A stretch of 26,009 bases of DNA from an uncultured Collinsella sp. (GTDB lineage Bacteria > Actinomycetota > Coriobacteriia > Coriobacteriales > Coriobacteriaceae). The notes under the pieces are model-generated. The model did no database searches. It was not told where the DNA came from and saw only the letters and a list, made by a program, of their open reading frames with translations. Shown one piece after another: positions 7,715-15,293 of the stretch. The first letter of the stretch is position 1. Each line of letters starts with the position of its first letter. The DNA lies in the NCBI GenBank assembly GCA_905199225.1, contig CAJKFS010000035.1:1-26009 (forward strand), given 5' to 3'. The position numbers and the translations under genes are program-made.

Positions 7715-7807
7715 GGATCCTCAGGCTACAGCTCCTACGCCGGCAAGGTCTCCAAGGCGCCGGAGAACCTCAGGAACAGGAATTTCCACGCCGACGAGCC
7801 CAACTAG
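7715..7807 (+). pseudogene. Remnant of an IS3-family transposase (OrfB fragment)
   Basis: Directly after the ATPase stop, and in the same frame, about 30 codons run to a TAG. From about 7724 they read GYSSYAGKVSKAPENL, then NRNFHADEPN. This matches, from memory, the segment of IS3/IS150-group OrfB transposases that precedes the WLTDITEF catalytic region. Nothing upstream or downstream continues the transposase, and no terminal repeats are apparent. It is a scar of about 85 bases between the cobalamin block and the TetR gene, whose stop lies only a few bases away at 7810-7812. Confidence 0.7.
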
Positions 7808-7809
7808 GC

Positions 7810-8421
7810 CTAATCCAAGCGAGATTCCAGACTCGACAGACCATTGAGAGTCAGATCGTTGGCGACCTCAGAGACGCGCTCGATAGGAACCGAGCCGTCA
7901 GACAGCGCCCACGTGCGATAGATACCGATAATACCCGACAGCAAAAACGCCAGATAGTAGTCGAACATCTCGTCCTTGAGACCTTGGGGCAGCAGATCGC
8001 GCTCGGCAATCTCATGTTCGAGCGGCGCACGAAGACGAGCCATAAAATCATCGAGCGGAATATTCTCGATCAGCTGACGATTGAGCACTAAGTTGTTGCA
8101 CAGTGCCTCATTAACGGTTTTAAAGAAGGTCGCCGCCGCGCCCAGGGCGCGCTCGTTGGTGTCGCCGTCCATGGAAGTAAGCGTTTTCTCGACCGAGTCG
8201 ACAATCATCTCCACCACATCGACGGCAATGGCATCGAGCAGGCCATCAACCGTGCCAAAGTGAACGTAAAAGGTCTTGCGGTCGACATTGGCCTCGCGCG
8301 CGATGGCACTCACCGTAATGTCTGCCAGCGGCTTTTCCATGAGCAGGCGCTCGAAAGCGGAAAGGATGGCATTGCGGCTGCGAACGATGCGGCGATCAAG
8401 GCGCGGTTTGCTGGTTGCCAT
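7810..8421 (-). CDS. TetR/AcrR-family transcriptional regulator
   Basis: A 203-residue DNA-binding repressor-type protein. The N-terminal helix-turn-helix is at residues about 33-56 (ADITVSAIAREANVDRKTFYVHF), the typical TetR motif, and the rest is a helical ligand or dimerisation domain. Start ATG 8421 is chosen because AAGGGA lies a few bases upstream; the frame could extend nine codons further to 8448. It lies 116 bases downstream of the flippase-like gene on the same strand, so the two could share a transcript and the regulator may control that gene or itself. The ligand and operator are unknown. The stop is next to the transposase relic, so the extreme C-terminus may have been changed by that event. 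Confidence 0.9.
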   Translation of the reverse strand: MATSKPRLDRRIVRSRNAILSAFERLLMEKPLADITVSAIAREANVDRKTFYVHFGTVDGLLDAIAVDVVEMIVDSVEKTLTSMDGDTNERALGAAATFFKTVNEALCNNLVLNRQLIENIPLDDFMARLRAPLEHEIAERDLLPQGLKDEMFDYYLAFLLSGIIGIYRTWALSDGSVPIERVSEVANDLTLNGLSSLESRLD

Positions 8422-8537
8422 GGGCGTGTCCCTTCGATATACGAGCAATCATCAACAGATGAGAGATAATCTACGTAAGAGGATTATCCCCCATACAGCA
8501 CAAATATGCCCCGCATCATGAAGAACGCACGACTGCC

Positions 8538-9845
8538 CTACTGCGACTTGGGATGCTTCTTCTTATTGAGTGCCGACGGAGATACGCGAATACCATCGCC
8601 TGTCTGGCGCACATAGGCTTTATGAGCCGGCTTAGCGGTCCCAGAAGCCTTCTGAGCGCGCTTCTTGGGATCAACGGTAACAGCATTCGTGGGGTGCGGC
8701 ATAGTGGGCGCAGAGGGCGTCTGAGGCGTGCGGCCGAGCTTGCGCATCACACGATCCCAGCGCGCATGGATGCTCTCGTTGTGGGCGCTCTTAAGTCCCA
8801 GCAGGGGCGCAGCCAAAATGGTCGGCGCAATAAACGTAATGAGGCGCCACAGCAGATAGCCGGCGGTCGAAGCCGACCCAAAGAAATGACCCAAGAACAA
8901 CGCAAAGCCGCCCTCAGCGCCACCAGTTCCACCGGGCAAGGGAACCGCAGAGCTCAGCAGCTGGACAAAGGCGCTCGCGGCCATGACCGAGAAAAAGTCA
9001 ACCTCGTGGTGGCCAAAGGCAAGCATCAGGAAATACGGCACCAGATAGAAAAACGCGAGCTGCAGCATAGTGATAAACACGGTGAGCAGCATGGAAGAAA
9101 AATGTCCGGCCGAAAGCTTGAACTTCTCGGAGAAGGAGTAGATCTCGCCATCGACAAACGTGCGCCAACCCTCGATCTTAGTGGCCGAGACACCAATGCG
9201 CTCGAGCCAATTGATGATGCAATGGGCGACGCGCGTGACGGTCTTAGGCATGAGCGCGACGGCGAAGATGCCCAGCAAGATGCAGCAGTGCCCACCAAAG
9301 CTAAAGACGCACAGCAGCGTCATGTCGCCATAGCGCTCGGCAAAAAACGGCATGCGAGCAAGCAGTAGGATAGCGCCCCAGGCAACGAGGCCAAACTGGT
9401 ACACGATAAAACGCGTGAACTGCGTGGCTCCGGCCTCGCCCACGTTTTGGCCGGCCTTGGTCAGGCGATAGATCTGGGCGGGAGTCGAGCCCATCATCAT
9501 GGGCGTCAGATTGCCAAAGAAGATGCCGCTCGCCTCGACCGAAATGAGGTCGCGAATACCGACGGGCGAATTGGGATCGAGCCAGACGGCGATCGCATAG
9601 GCCACAATGCCAAAGAACAGGTACAGGAACATGCAGAAGCACGCTGCGGCAAGCCAGGGCGCCTGGACGCTCGACATAGCGGCCCAGAACTGCCCCATCT
9701 GCCCGGTTACCACCAGATAGACGATATAACCCACCAGCACGACGCCGATAAAGATGGCGCCGCGGCGTGCGCTCTTATTGTCATCTCCGCCCGAGGCCTC
9801 AACCTCGACCTGGGGCTTAGACGTATGCTGAGAGGACTCCGTCAT
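8538..9845 (-). CDS. Flippase-like integral membrane protein (LPG synthase TM / UPF0104 family)
   Basis: A 435-residue membrane protein with about eight hydrophobic segments between residues 30 and 350. It shows family hallmarks GNLTPMMMGSTPAQIYRL (111-128) and PLPGGTGGAEGG (302-313). The family covers the membrane half of lysylphosphatidylglycerol synthases and AglD/YbhN-like proteins that move or modify lipids. No aminoacyl-transferase domain is present, so a lipid-modification function is not shown. The C-terminal tail (about 365-435) is rich in Lys, Pro and Thr and probably cytoplasmic and unstructured. ATG 9845 has AGAAGGAG close upstream, which excludes the longer open frame to 9911. 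The gene is followed on the same strand by the TetR gene. Confidence 0.88.
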   Translation of the reverse strand: MTESSQHTSKPQVEVEASGGDDNKSARRGAIFIGVVLVGYIVYLVVTGQMGQFWAAMSSVQAPWLAAACFCMFLYLFFGIVAYAIAVWLDPNSPVGIRDLISVEASGIFFGNLTPMMMGSTPAQIYRLTKAGQNVGEAGATQFTRFIVYQFGLVAWGAILLLARMPFFAERYGDMTLLCVFSFGGHCCILLGIFAVALMPKTVTRVAHCIINWLERIGVSATKIEGWRTFVDGEIYSFSEKFKLSAGHFSSMLLTVFITMLQLAFFYLVPYFLMLAFGHHEVDFFSVMAASAFVQLLSSAVPLPGGTGGAEGGFALFLGHFFGSASTAGYLLWRLITFIAPTILAAPLLGLKSAHNESIHARWDRVMRKLGRTPQTPSAPTMPHPTNAVTVDPKKRAQKASGTAKPAHKAYVRQTGDGIRVSPSALNKKKHPKSQ

Positions 9846-9948
9846 GAGACTCCTTCTAACAGTCAAAATATCTTGGATATTGTACCCGTAAGGGCCATAG
9901 GCAGAACGCAAAGCTCTGGTTCAAACGGGAATTGCAGACGGTTGTTTG

Positions 9949-9985
9949 AAAATAAAAAACCCGACCTTCCATGGGAAGGCCGGGT
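9949..9985 (-). terminator. Intrinsic terminator of the tRNA operon
   Basis: On the minus strand a hairpin of arms ACCCGGCCTTCC and GGAAGGTCGGGT (9959-9985, with one wobble pair) is followed by TTTTTTATTTT. It lies ten bases past the tRNA-Glu 3' end and ahead of the flippase-like gene. Confidence 0.9.
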
Positions 9986-9995
9986 ATCAGATGTA

Positions 9996-10072
9996 TGGTA
10001 GCCCGTACCAGATTCGAACTGGTGATCTCCGCCTTGAGAGGGCGGCGTCCTAAACCGCTAGACGAACGGGCC
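9996..10072 (-). tRNA. tRNA-Glu (anticodon CTC)
   Basis: The minus strand folds into a full cloverleaf of 77 bases. The anticodon loop CTCTCAA sits between GCCGCC and GGCGG and gives anticodon CTC, reading GAG. The T arm is ACCAG-TTCGAAT-CTGGT. The 3' end is ACGGGC, T, A, CCA, so CCA is encoded and position 1 (G) pairs with U72, as I recall for actinobacterial tRNA-Glu. Confidence 0.95.
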
Positions 10073-10089
10073 ATATGTAGCAAATGCAA

Positions 10090-10163
10090 TGGCTGGGATG
10101 GAGGGAGTCGAACCCCCATTGACGGAACCAGAATCCGCTGTCCTGCCATTAGACGACATCCCA
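10090..10163 (-). tRNA. tRNA-Gln (anticodon CTG)
   Basis: A 74-base cloverleaf on the minus strand starting TGGGATG and ending CATCCCAGCCA with encoded CCA. The anticodon stem GCGGA/TCCGT encloses loop TTCTGGT, giving anticodon CTG, which reads CAG. It lies 17 bases upstream of tRNA-Glu and is the first gene of the two-tRNA operon. Confidence 0.95.
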
Positions 10164-10207
10164 ATGACTGCATCGCTGCGCTCGGCTGTGCCTTTGCGCA
10201 AGAAAGA

Positions 10208-10236
10208 AATATACGGGAAGTCCCGCCGTGACGCAA
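10208..10236 (-). promoter_or_regulatory. Promoter of the tRNA-Gln/tRNA-Glu operon
   Basis: On the minus strand TTGCGT (10236-10231) is followed after exactly 17 bases by TATATT (10213-10208), about 45 bases upstream of mature tRNA-Gln. The spacer contains the palindrome CGGGACTTCCCG. Confidence 0.75.
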
Positions 10237-10254
10237 GCCCTAATTTTGACTTTT

Positions 10255-10282
10255 TTGAAATTCAGTCAAATTGGCCTAATTT
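10255..10282 (+). promoter_or_regulatory. Possible promoter for the downstream small gene
   Basis: TTGAAA (10255-10260), 16 bases, then TAATTT (10277-10282), inside an AT-rich island. It would serve the gene starting at 10440 with a leader of about 150 bases in which I see nothing else. It is a weak match. Confidence 0.3.
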
Positions 10283-10439
10283 AGTCCAACCCGTGAAGGA
10301 CCTGTGAAGCCAACCGCTGTACACGAAGGGCAAAACGCCGTGAGCGGTAGCCGTCAACCGTTGGCAGATTCTACCGTGAAAACGATAGCACCAGGCAACA
10401 CAATCGAAGTATCAATGATCGCGTAGATATCGAGGCGCC

Positions 10440-10850
10440 ATGGACGAAGAGCTTGATTACCTATGGGAGACCCTGGGCCTCGAGATCACTGCCGACCTTT
10501 GGCCCGAACGGGACAAAATTCACCCCACGTTACGCCCCGCCATTACTGTGGTGCAGGCAAAATACCGCCGTGCATCCTTTTTAATCATGCGGATGTCATG
10601 GCACGCGGGACTCCCCGACCTTAAGCGAATCCAGGCAAGCCTCGTCGAGCTGTCCGGCATGCCGACCGTCATATCCGAGGCGCACCTGGAGCAGCGCCAG
10701 CGCGAGCGACTGCAACAGCAGCGGATTCCCTTTATCTGCCCCGGCATTCAGGCATATCTGCCCTTTATGGACGAGGAGTACTGGAGCGGCAAGCCCAACA
10801 AGCACGTAAAGGTCTACGATCCGCACGAATGGGCACAGCTTGAGGATTAG
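10440..10850 (+). CDS. Short hypothetical protein, resembling the N-terminal part of winged-helix proteins
   Basis: A 136-residue soluble protein of unknown function. Its central part (LPDLKRIQASLVELSGMP, then the QRQRERLQQQRIPFICPG region and AYLPFM) resembles, from memory, the N-terminal region of a family of larger winged-helix (MarR-like) regulators in Firmicutes. Those carry a similar run ending in 'PFIVPG..LYLPF', followed by a DNA-binding part. Here the protein stops soon after, so the HTH is absent. It is either a stand-alone version or a decayed copy. ATG 10440 has GAGG just upstream. No in-frame disruption is visible and codon use is like that of its neighbours. It is convergent with the ArsC-like gene across a repeat cluster. 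Confidence 0.7.
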   Translation: MDEELDYLWETLGLEITADLWPERDKIHPTLRPAITVVQAKYRRASFLIMRMSWHAGLPDLKRIQASLVELSGMPTVISEAHLEQRQRERLQQQRIPFICPGIQAYLPFMDEEYWSGKPNKHVKVYDPHEWAQLED

Positions 10851-10891
10851 CGCATATGCCCGCCAGCCGGGATAGTGCGCATGCCCGCCAA

Positions 10892-11064
10892 CCGGAAAGC
10901 TCATCCCGGAATTTACGTCCAGAACGGGACGCGCTTTCCCCTAGAGGCCCCAAACGGAAACCGTATCCCAGATTTCGCGCTCAAACTGGGATACGGTTTC
11001 CGCTAGCCCCTTCAACCGGAAACTGCGTCCCGGAATCCGAGCTCAAAACGGGACGCACTTTCCG
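10892..11064. repeat. Three tandem imperfect palindromes (about 48 bases each)
   Basis: Units lie at 10892-10940, 10955-11002 and 11016-11064. Each starts with CGGAAA, continues with a (G/A)TCCC-containing arm, a loop of about 14 bases, and the reverse-complement arm ending in TTTCC(G). The middle unit has near-perfect arms (GGAAACCGTATCCCAG against CTGGGATACGGTTTCC). Linkers are short (14 and 13 bases) and begin CTAG. A partial earlier unit may lie at 10860-10890 (two GCCCGCCA.CCGG segments). The cluster sits between convergent genes, so it could also stop transcription from both sides, but no T-runs are present. Confidence 0.85.
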
Positions 11065-11070
11065 CAGCCA

Positions 11071-11430
11071 CTACAGCAGCACCTCGGTCCAGGTCGCTTC
11101 CTTAAACCCAGGAATCGCAAAGTCGTCGCCCACCAGCAGCGGACGCTTGACCAGCATGCCGTCGGTCGCCAGCAGCTCGTAGCACTCCTGATCCGTCATG
11201 CCCGCATCCAGACGCGCCTTCAGGCCCAGCTCTCGATATTTCATGCCCGACGAATTAAAGAAGCGCCGCACCGGCAGCCCCGAACGAGCAATCCAGGTCG
11301 CAAGCTCATCAGCCGTGGGATTGTCCAAAACGATATCGCGATCGATATACTCTACCCCATGTTCGTCCAGCCATGCCTTGGCCTTCTTACAGGTCGAGCA
11401 CTTGGGATATTCAACAAACAATACCGCCAT
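11071..11430 (-). CDS. ArsC/Spx-family (arsenate reductase-like) protein
   Basis: A 119-residue thioredoxin-fold protein with the redox motif CSTC (Cys11, Cys14) near the N-terminus. The family segment LPVRRFFNSSGMKYREL sits in the middle, and the conserved late KRPLLVGDDF is present. This architecture is shared by ArsC, YffB and Spx-like proteins. The CxxC, and the absence of a neighbouring arsenic transporter or RNA polymerase-related context, leave the substrate open: a glutathione- or thioredoxin-linked reductase or a stress regulator are both possible. Start ATG 11430 has AAAGGA upstream; the frame runs back to 11514 but that stretch is unlike the family. A -10-like TACAAT lies on the minus strand at 11509-11504 without a good -35. 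Confidence 0.9.
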   Translation of the reverse strand: MAVLFVEYPKCSTCKKAKAWLDEHGVEYIDRDIVLDNPTADELATWIARSGLPVRRFFNSSGMKYRELGLKARLDAGMTDQECYELLATDGMLVKRPLLVGDDFAIPGFKEATWTEVLL

Positions 11431-11552
11431 GGGATTTCCTTTCTTAGAGAAAACAGGTGTCTGGAAAACTGCACATCGACGACCACTCGCGATTGCAGCC
11501 GTTATTGTAGTCAATGTCGAAGCATAGGCAGTCGCGATGTCTCGTCTTAAGG

Positions 11553-12134
11553 CTAGCGCCTCGCATGGGCGCCGATCGGCCGAGTCACATGGCGCACCAA
11601 CGCCGCTGCCAGCAATACCAACAGCATGGCGGTGACATAGCCCGCAGCATCGAATCCTAAATCGATAACGTCGAAATGCCTGCCGGGAACAAAGATCTTA
11701 TGCACCTGGTCGCCAACGGAGCAGGCAGCGCAAAAGAGAAACACAGGCACGCAACGGGAACACACACTCCATGGACGCCTGGAAAAGCAGATCACGATCA
11801 CCGAGGCGAACAATCCGACGAAGAAAAACTCTACGGTATGGGCGACGCGACGGACGTTTGCGCCTACCCACATGCGAATGGAAGCAAGTCGACCAGGCTG
11901 GACCGTCGAGGCAGCCGGATTGGTACTCTCAGTCATGCCGTCCCCCGCCTGAATTTCACCCGTGATGCCGGTAGCCTGAACGCTCGCAGCCTGACCCTCC
12001 ACCACGCGCGCGGTGGACTCGCTCAGCAACGACGTCTGCACTGCGTTTTGCTCCGTCAGCACCCAGATGCCCGCCAGCGTTGCGGCGAACAGAGCGATCG
12101 CGGTCCACCCGATTATTTTCTTCATGTGCGCCAA
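11553..12134 (-). CDS. VanZ-family membrane protein
   Basis: A 193-residue membrane protein. An N-terminal hydrophobic segment (about 5-26) is followed by a Ser/Thr/Gln-rich extracellular stretch. The VanZ-like part contains RRVAHTVEFFFVGLFAS, then SVGDQVHKIFVPGR, FDVIDLGFDAAGY and a final hydrophobic segment. VanZ-like proteins are widespread; VanZ itself gives low-level teicoplanin resistance, but most relatives have no proven role, so resistance should not be assumed. The start is probably TTG at 12134, since GGAGG ends seven bases before it. The in-frame ATG at 12125 is 16 bases away from that site. No partner genes are adjacent. Confidence 0.8.
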   Translation of the reverse strand: MAHMKKIIGWTAIALFAATLAGIWVLTEQNAVQTSLLSESTARVVEGQAASVQATGITGEIQAGDGMTESTNPAASTVQPGRLASIRMWVGANVRRVAHTVEFFFVGLFASVIVICFSRRPWSVCSRCVPVFLFCAACSVGDQVHKIFVPGRHFDVIDLGFDAAGYVTAMLLVLLAAALVRHVTRPIGAHARR

Positions 12135-12240
12135 AGGCCAACCTCCGTCTTTTTAAATATGAGCGAGTGCAGCCCCAAATGACATCGTCACCGTATCAAA
12201 ATTTGAATCGCAACAGGAAGCGACAAAGCGACGCAAACCC

Positions 12241-12846
12241 CTACCCCGCCTCGCGCATCCAGCGATCGAACGTCCCCACGCACACGCCCAGGCACTTTGC
12301 TGCCTGGCTGCGGGTAATATCGCCCGCCTCATAGCTATCGCGCACCAGCTCAAACTGAGGAGGGCACGGCTTGCGAGGTCGACCGAAACGGACCCCTCGC
12401 GCCCGCGCCGCTGCAATTCCCTCCGCTTGGCGCCGATGGATATTCTCGCGCTCCACCTGCGCCACGTAGCTCAGCAGTTGCAGCACAATATCGGCAATCA
12501 GGACGTTGGTCACATCTGGCGCGCCGCTGGCCCTAGCGCGCGTGTCAAGCAATGGCATGTCCAACACCACAATGGCAACCCCGAGCTCCTTGGTAATGCG
12601 TCGCCATTCCTCAAGAATCTCGGAGTAATTACGGCCAAGTCGGTCGATAGAAAGCACCACCAGTACGTCCCCGTCTCCCAGGACGTGCAGCAGCTCGCGA
12701 TAACGCGGTCGATCGAAGTCCTTGCCGCTCGCATGGTCGGCATAAATATTCGCCGAGCCCACGCCATAGGCGCCCAGCGCATCCAGCTGCCGATTAAGGT
12801 TCTGATCGCGCGAACTCACCCGCGCATAACCGTACACCGTCGCCAT
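12241..12846 (-). CDS. Serine recombinase of the resolvase/invertase family
   Basis: A 201-residue small serine recombinase. The catalytic motif YARVSSRDQN places the nucleophile at Ser11. The resolvase domain continues with DRPRYRELLHVLGDGD and LSIDRLGRNY, and then the long E helix (QVERENIHRRQAEGI). The C-terminal helix-turn-helix begins at GRPRKP and includes ITRSQAAKCLGVCVGTFDRWM. Such enzymes resolve or invert DNA between paired short sites. ATG 12846 is taken over an upstream TTG (12876) because it gives the family-typical start, although its ribosome binding site is weak. No partner transposase, cargo or obvious pair of inversion sites lies nearby, so it may be a stranded remnant of a mobile element or act at distant sites. 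A palindromic repeat lies just upstream. Confidence 0.9.
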   Translation of the reverse strand: MATVYGYARVSSRDQNLNRQLDALGAYGVGSANIYADHASGKDFDRPRYRELLHVLGDGDVLVVLSIDRLGRNYSEILEEWRRITKELGVAIVVLDMPLLDTRARASGAPDVTNVLIADIVLQLLSYVAQVERENIHRRQAEGIAAARARGVRFGRPRKPCPPQFELVRDSYEAGDITRSQAAKCLGVCVGTFDRWMREAG

Positions 12847-12865
12847 CTCATCCCCGCTTTCTTGT

Positions 12866-12904
12866 AAACCTGCCAAAAGGGACAGGTTTATTTTGGTAGG
12901 TTTT
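12866..12904. repeat. REP-like palindrome, copy 1 of CCTGCCAAAA family
   Basis: Arms AAACCTGCCAAAA and TTTTGGTAGGTTT (one mismatch) enclose GGGACAGGTTTA. A second, better conserved copy lies at 25078-25112. This copy sits immediately upstream of the serine recombinase start, on the far side of its weak ribosome binding site. Confidence 0.8.
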
Positions 12905-12969
12905 ACCTCTCAAATAGCAGGTAAGCGGGCGGCCGAGCAGACGGCAAGGTAGCCACGATTCAAATGCGA

Positions 12970-12993
12970 AGGGCGGTCCCGAAAGGCCGCCCT
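12970..12993 (-). terminator. Probable terminator after RNase R gene
   Basis: A hairpin with 7-bp arms AGGGCGG/CCGCCCT and a ten-base loop lies 30 bases past the rnr stop on the minus strand. The following sequence is only mildly T-rich, so termination may be partial. Confidence 0.55.
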
Positions 12994-13022
12994 CCGCTCC
13001 CCCACCATGAGTCGGGATTTGG

Positions 13023-15158
13023 CTAATGGATAAGCTTAAAGTCCAAGTGCCCACGCGTGGTATTGACGCGCGAGACCTCGATAATCACGCGCTGCCCCAG
13101 CTCGTAACGGGTGCCCGTGTCGGCACCTGTGAGCGTGAGCGCGTCCTCGTCGAACTCGAACCACTCGTTGCCCAGACTCTTGATCGAAACCAAGCCTTCG
13201 ACCTGCGTTAGGTCCAAGCGCACAAAAAGGCCCATGCTGCTAACCCACGAGACGGTTCCGGCATAGCGCTCGCCCAGACGGTCCTCATAGTACTGGGCAA
13301 TCTTGATCTTTTGCGTCGCATGGCTGGCGGCATCTGCCGCGCGCTCGGCATCGCTGCATGCGCGGCAGATCTGCGGCAGAATGCGCGGCAGCGACTCGCG
13401 CCCCTTGCCGATCAGCCGCGGCGTACGGACCAAGGCGTCCTTGCCACCGAGCCGCTCATAGGCCAACTGCAGTTTGAGCACGCGGTGCACCACCAGGTCG
13501 GGATAGCGGCGAATGGGACTCGTGAAGTGGCAATAGCACGGCGCGGCAAGCGCAAAGTGGCCCTCGTTGCGTGGCTTGTACAGCGCGCGCTGCATACTGC
13601 GCAAGAGCAACGTGTTGACGAGCGGAGCGTTAGCCGTGCCGGCCGCGGCGTCAACCGCAGCCTGCAGCTCATCGGGACTTCCCAGGGCAATACCAGCCGC
13701 ACGGCGATCGTCGATGATGCCTAGCTGCGCCAGCGCAACGGCGGCACCGTGCAGGCTATCGGGGCTCGGATCCTCATGCACGCGATAGCAGGCCTCGATA
13801 TCACGGTCTGCCAGCCACTCTGCAACGCACTCGTTGGCGAGCAGCATAGCTTCCTCGATAAGCGACGTGGCACACGAACGCTCACGCGCCACAATCTGCA
13901 CGGGCACTCCGTCCTCATCCAACAGAGCACGAATCTCGGCCGTGTCAAAATCGACCGAGCCGCGGGCGCGACGGATACGACGGCGGAGTTCGGCGAGTTC
14001 GTTAGCGGCGACAAGGAAATCGCCGAGGTCGACGTTGTAGCCGCGGGCGGCCTCCTCGCACGCAAGACCGCGCTCAAGCGCTTCCTCGCGCGAGGTCTCG
14101 GCAGCCGCAACATCCTCGGCTGCACCCTCCAGCACCGAATACTCAACCGCGCCGGCACGCACCAGCAGCGCCTCGGCGCCGTCATAGTCCATACGCACAC
14201 GAGAGCGAATCACGCTGGGGTACGGATCGTAATGCCGCACGCGACCCTGTGCATCGAGCTCAATGTCAACGGTAAACGCAAGACGGTCCTCGTCAGGGCG
14301 AAGCGAGCACAGGTCATTGGACAGGCGTTCGGGCAGCATGGGAAGCACGCGATCGGCCAGATACACCGATGTCGTACGATGGCGAGCCTCAAGATCGATA
14401 TGCCCGTCCCAAGCCACATAGTGTGAAACGTCGGCGATATGCACACCCAGCTTGTAGCCACCCTCGGGCGTGCGCTCCAGCGAAATGGCGTCGTCAAAGT
14501 CGCGCGCGTCGACTGGGTCGATCGTGATGACAAAGCGGTCGCGCAGATCGCGGCGGAGCGGGTCCTTAAGCGCCGCGGACACATCGAGCGAAAGCCCCTC
14601 GGCCTCGTCCAGCGCGGCCTCGGGATAGCTATCGGTATAGCCGTAACGCGCCATCACATATTGAACGCCCAAATCGGGCGCGTCATCTCCGCCAATGCGG
14701 CGTTCGATCGTCACGGTACCCGATTCCAGGCGCGTCGGGTAGGTCAAAATGCGCGCGACAACAGCATCACCCGGGTGGACACCCAGACGATCCGCCGAGG
14801 TATCCTCGGGCAGAATGAAGAAGTCGGCCTTCAGACGCGAATCGAGCGGCTCGATCACACCGAGCGGACCGGCGGTCTGGTACGTGCCCACCACGCTTAT
14901 GGCTGCACGCTCAACCACGCTTTCGATCACGGCGCACCGCTCACCGTGCGGGCTGTTCTTAATGCTCACGGCAACGGTATCGCCATCCATGATCTCGCGC
15001 TTACCGCGGCCCATGACCTTGTAGTCGCCGTTTTCGGTTACAACGTAGGCGCTATGCTCATGGAGCTGCACGCGCCCGGTCAGGCTCGGACGGCGTTCGC
15101 TGCGCACCGGCCCGCGCTGATTGCGAGCTCCACGCTTATGCTTGTTATTGCGCCCCAT
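13023..15158 (-). CDS. rnr: Ribonuclease R (RNB-domain 3'-5' exoribonuclease)
   Basis: A 711-residue RNase R/VacB-type enzyme that degrades structured RNA from the 3' end in the cytoplasm. A basic N-terminus (MGRNNKHKRG) precedes OB-fold cold-shock domains (about 25-150). The RNB catalytic domain starts near residue 200 and holds the metal-binding cluster IDPVDARDFDDA with Asp214, Asp220, Asp222 and Asp223. Family segments HYTSPIRRYPDL-like (here CHFTSPIRRYPDLVVHR) and ATQKIKIAQYYEDRLG follow. An S1 domain ends the protein (about 627-709). AGGAGG four bases before ATG 15158 fixes the start. No smpB or secG gene is adjacent, unlike in many other bacteria. A hairpin at 12970-12993 may end the transcript. 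Confidence 0.95.
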   Translation of the reverse strand: MGRNNKHKRGARNQRGPVRSERRPSLTGRVQLHEHSAYVVTENGDYKVMGRGKREIMDGDTVAVSIKNSPHGERCAVIESVVERAAISVVGTYQTAGPLGVIEPLDSRLKADFFILPEDTSADRLGVHPGDAVVARILTYPTRLESGTVTIERRIGGDDAPDLGVQYVMARYGYTDSYPEAALDEAEGLSLDVSAALKDPLRRDLRDRFVITIDPVDARDFDDAISLERTPEGGYKLGVHIADVSHYVAWDGHIDLEARHRTTSVYLADRVLPMLPERLSNDLCSLRPDEDRLAFTVDIELDAQGRVRHYDPYPSVIRSRVRMDYDGAEALLVRAGAVEYSVLEGAAEDVAAAETSREEALERGLACEEAARGYNVDLGDFLVAANELAELRRRIRRARGSVDFDTAEIRALLDEDGVPVQIVARERSCATSLIEEAMLLANECVAEWLADRDIEACYRVHEDPSPDSLHGAAVALAQLGIIDDRRAAGIALGSPDELQAAVDAAAGTANAPLVNTLLLRSMQRALYKPRNEGHFALAAPCYCHFTSPIRRYPDLVVHRVLKLQLAYERLGGKDALVRTPRLIGKGRESLPRILPQICRACSDAERAADAASHATQKIKIAQYYEDRLGERYAGTVSWVSSMGLFVRLDLTQVEGLVSIKSLGNEWFEFDEDALTLTGADTGTRYELGQRVIIEVSRVNTTRGHLDFKLIH

Positions 15159-15234
15159 GGCGCCTCCTAACTATCGATTGCGAACTCCAAAGAGTCTACC
15201 CAAATGATTCGCTTTCCTGCCGTCCCCTAGGGAT

Positions 15235-15268
15235 CAAAAAACGGGCCGCCCCATAAGAGACGACCCGT
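15235..15268 (-). terminator. Intrinsic terminator after ftsX
   Basis: On the minus strand arms ACGGGTCGTCTC and GGGGCGGCCCGT (12 pairs including G-U) enclose TTAT and are followed by a run of six T. It lies 25 bases past the ftsX stop and separates ftsEX from rnr. Confidence 0.9.
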
Positions 15269-15293
15269 TGGAAGGGATGAATTCCAAGCATGC

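Noticed and set aside
10892..11064. CRISPR-like repeated units
   Set aside because: Units are themselves palindromic over their full length, differ from each other, and are separated by only 13-14 bases. There are no unique spacers and no cas genes.
11071..11430. An arsenic resistance operon
   Set aside because: Only an ArsC/Spx-fold protein is present, with no ArsR, ArsB or Acr3 gene beside it.
11553..12134. A glycopeptide-resistance gene call for the VanZ-like protein
   Set aside because: No vanA/B-type genes are nearby, and VanZ-family membrane proteins are widespread without resistance. Only family membership is supported.
12847..12876. An N-terminal extension of the serine recombinase from TTG 12876
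   Set aside because: No ribosome binding site precedes the TTG and the added residues are unlike the family. The start at 12846 gives the typical short lead into YARVS.
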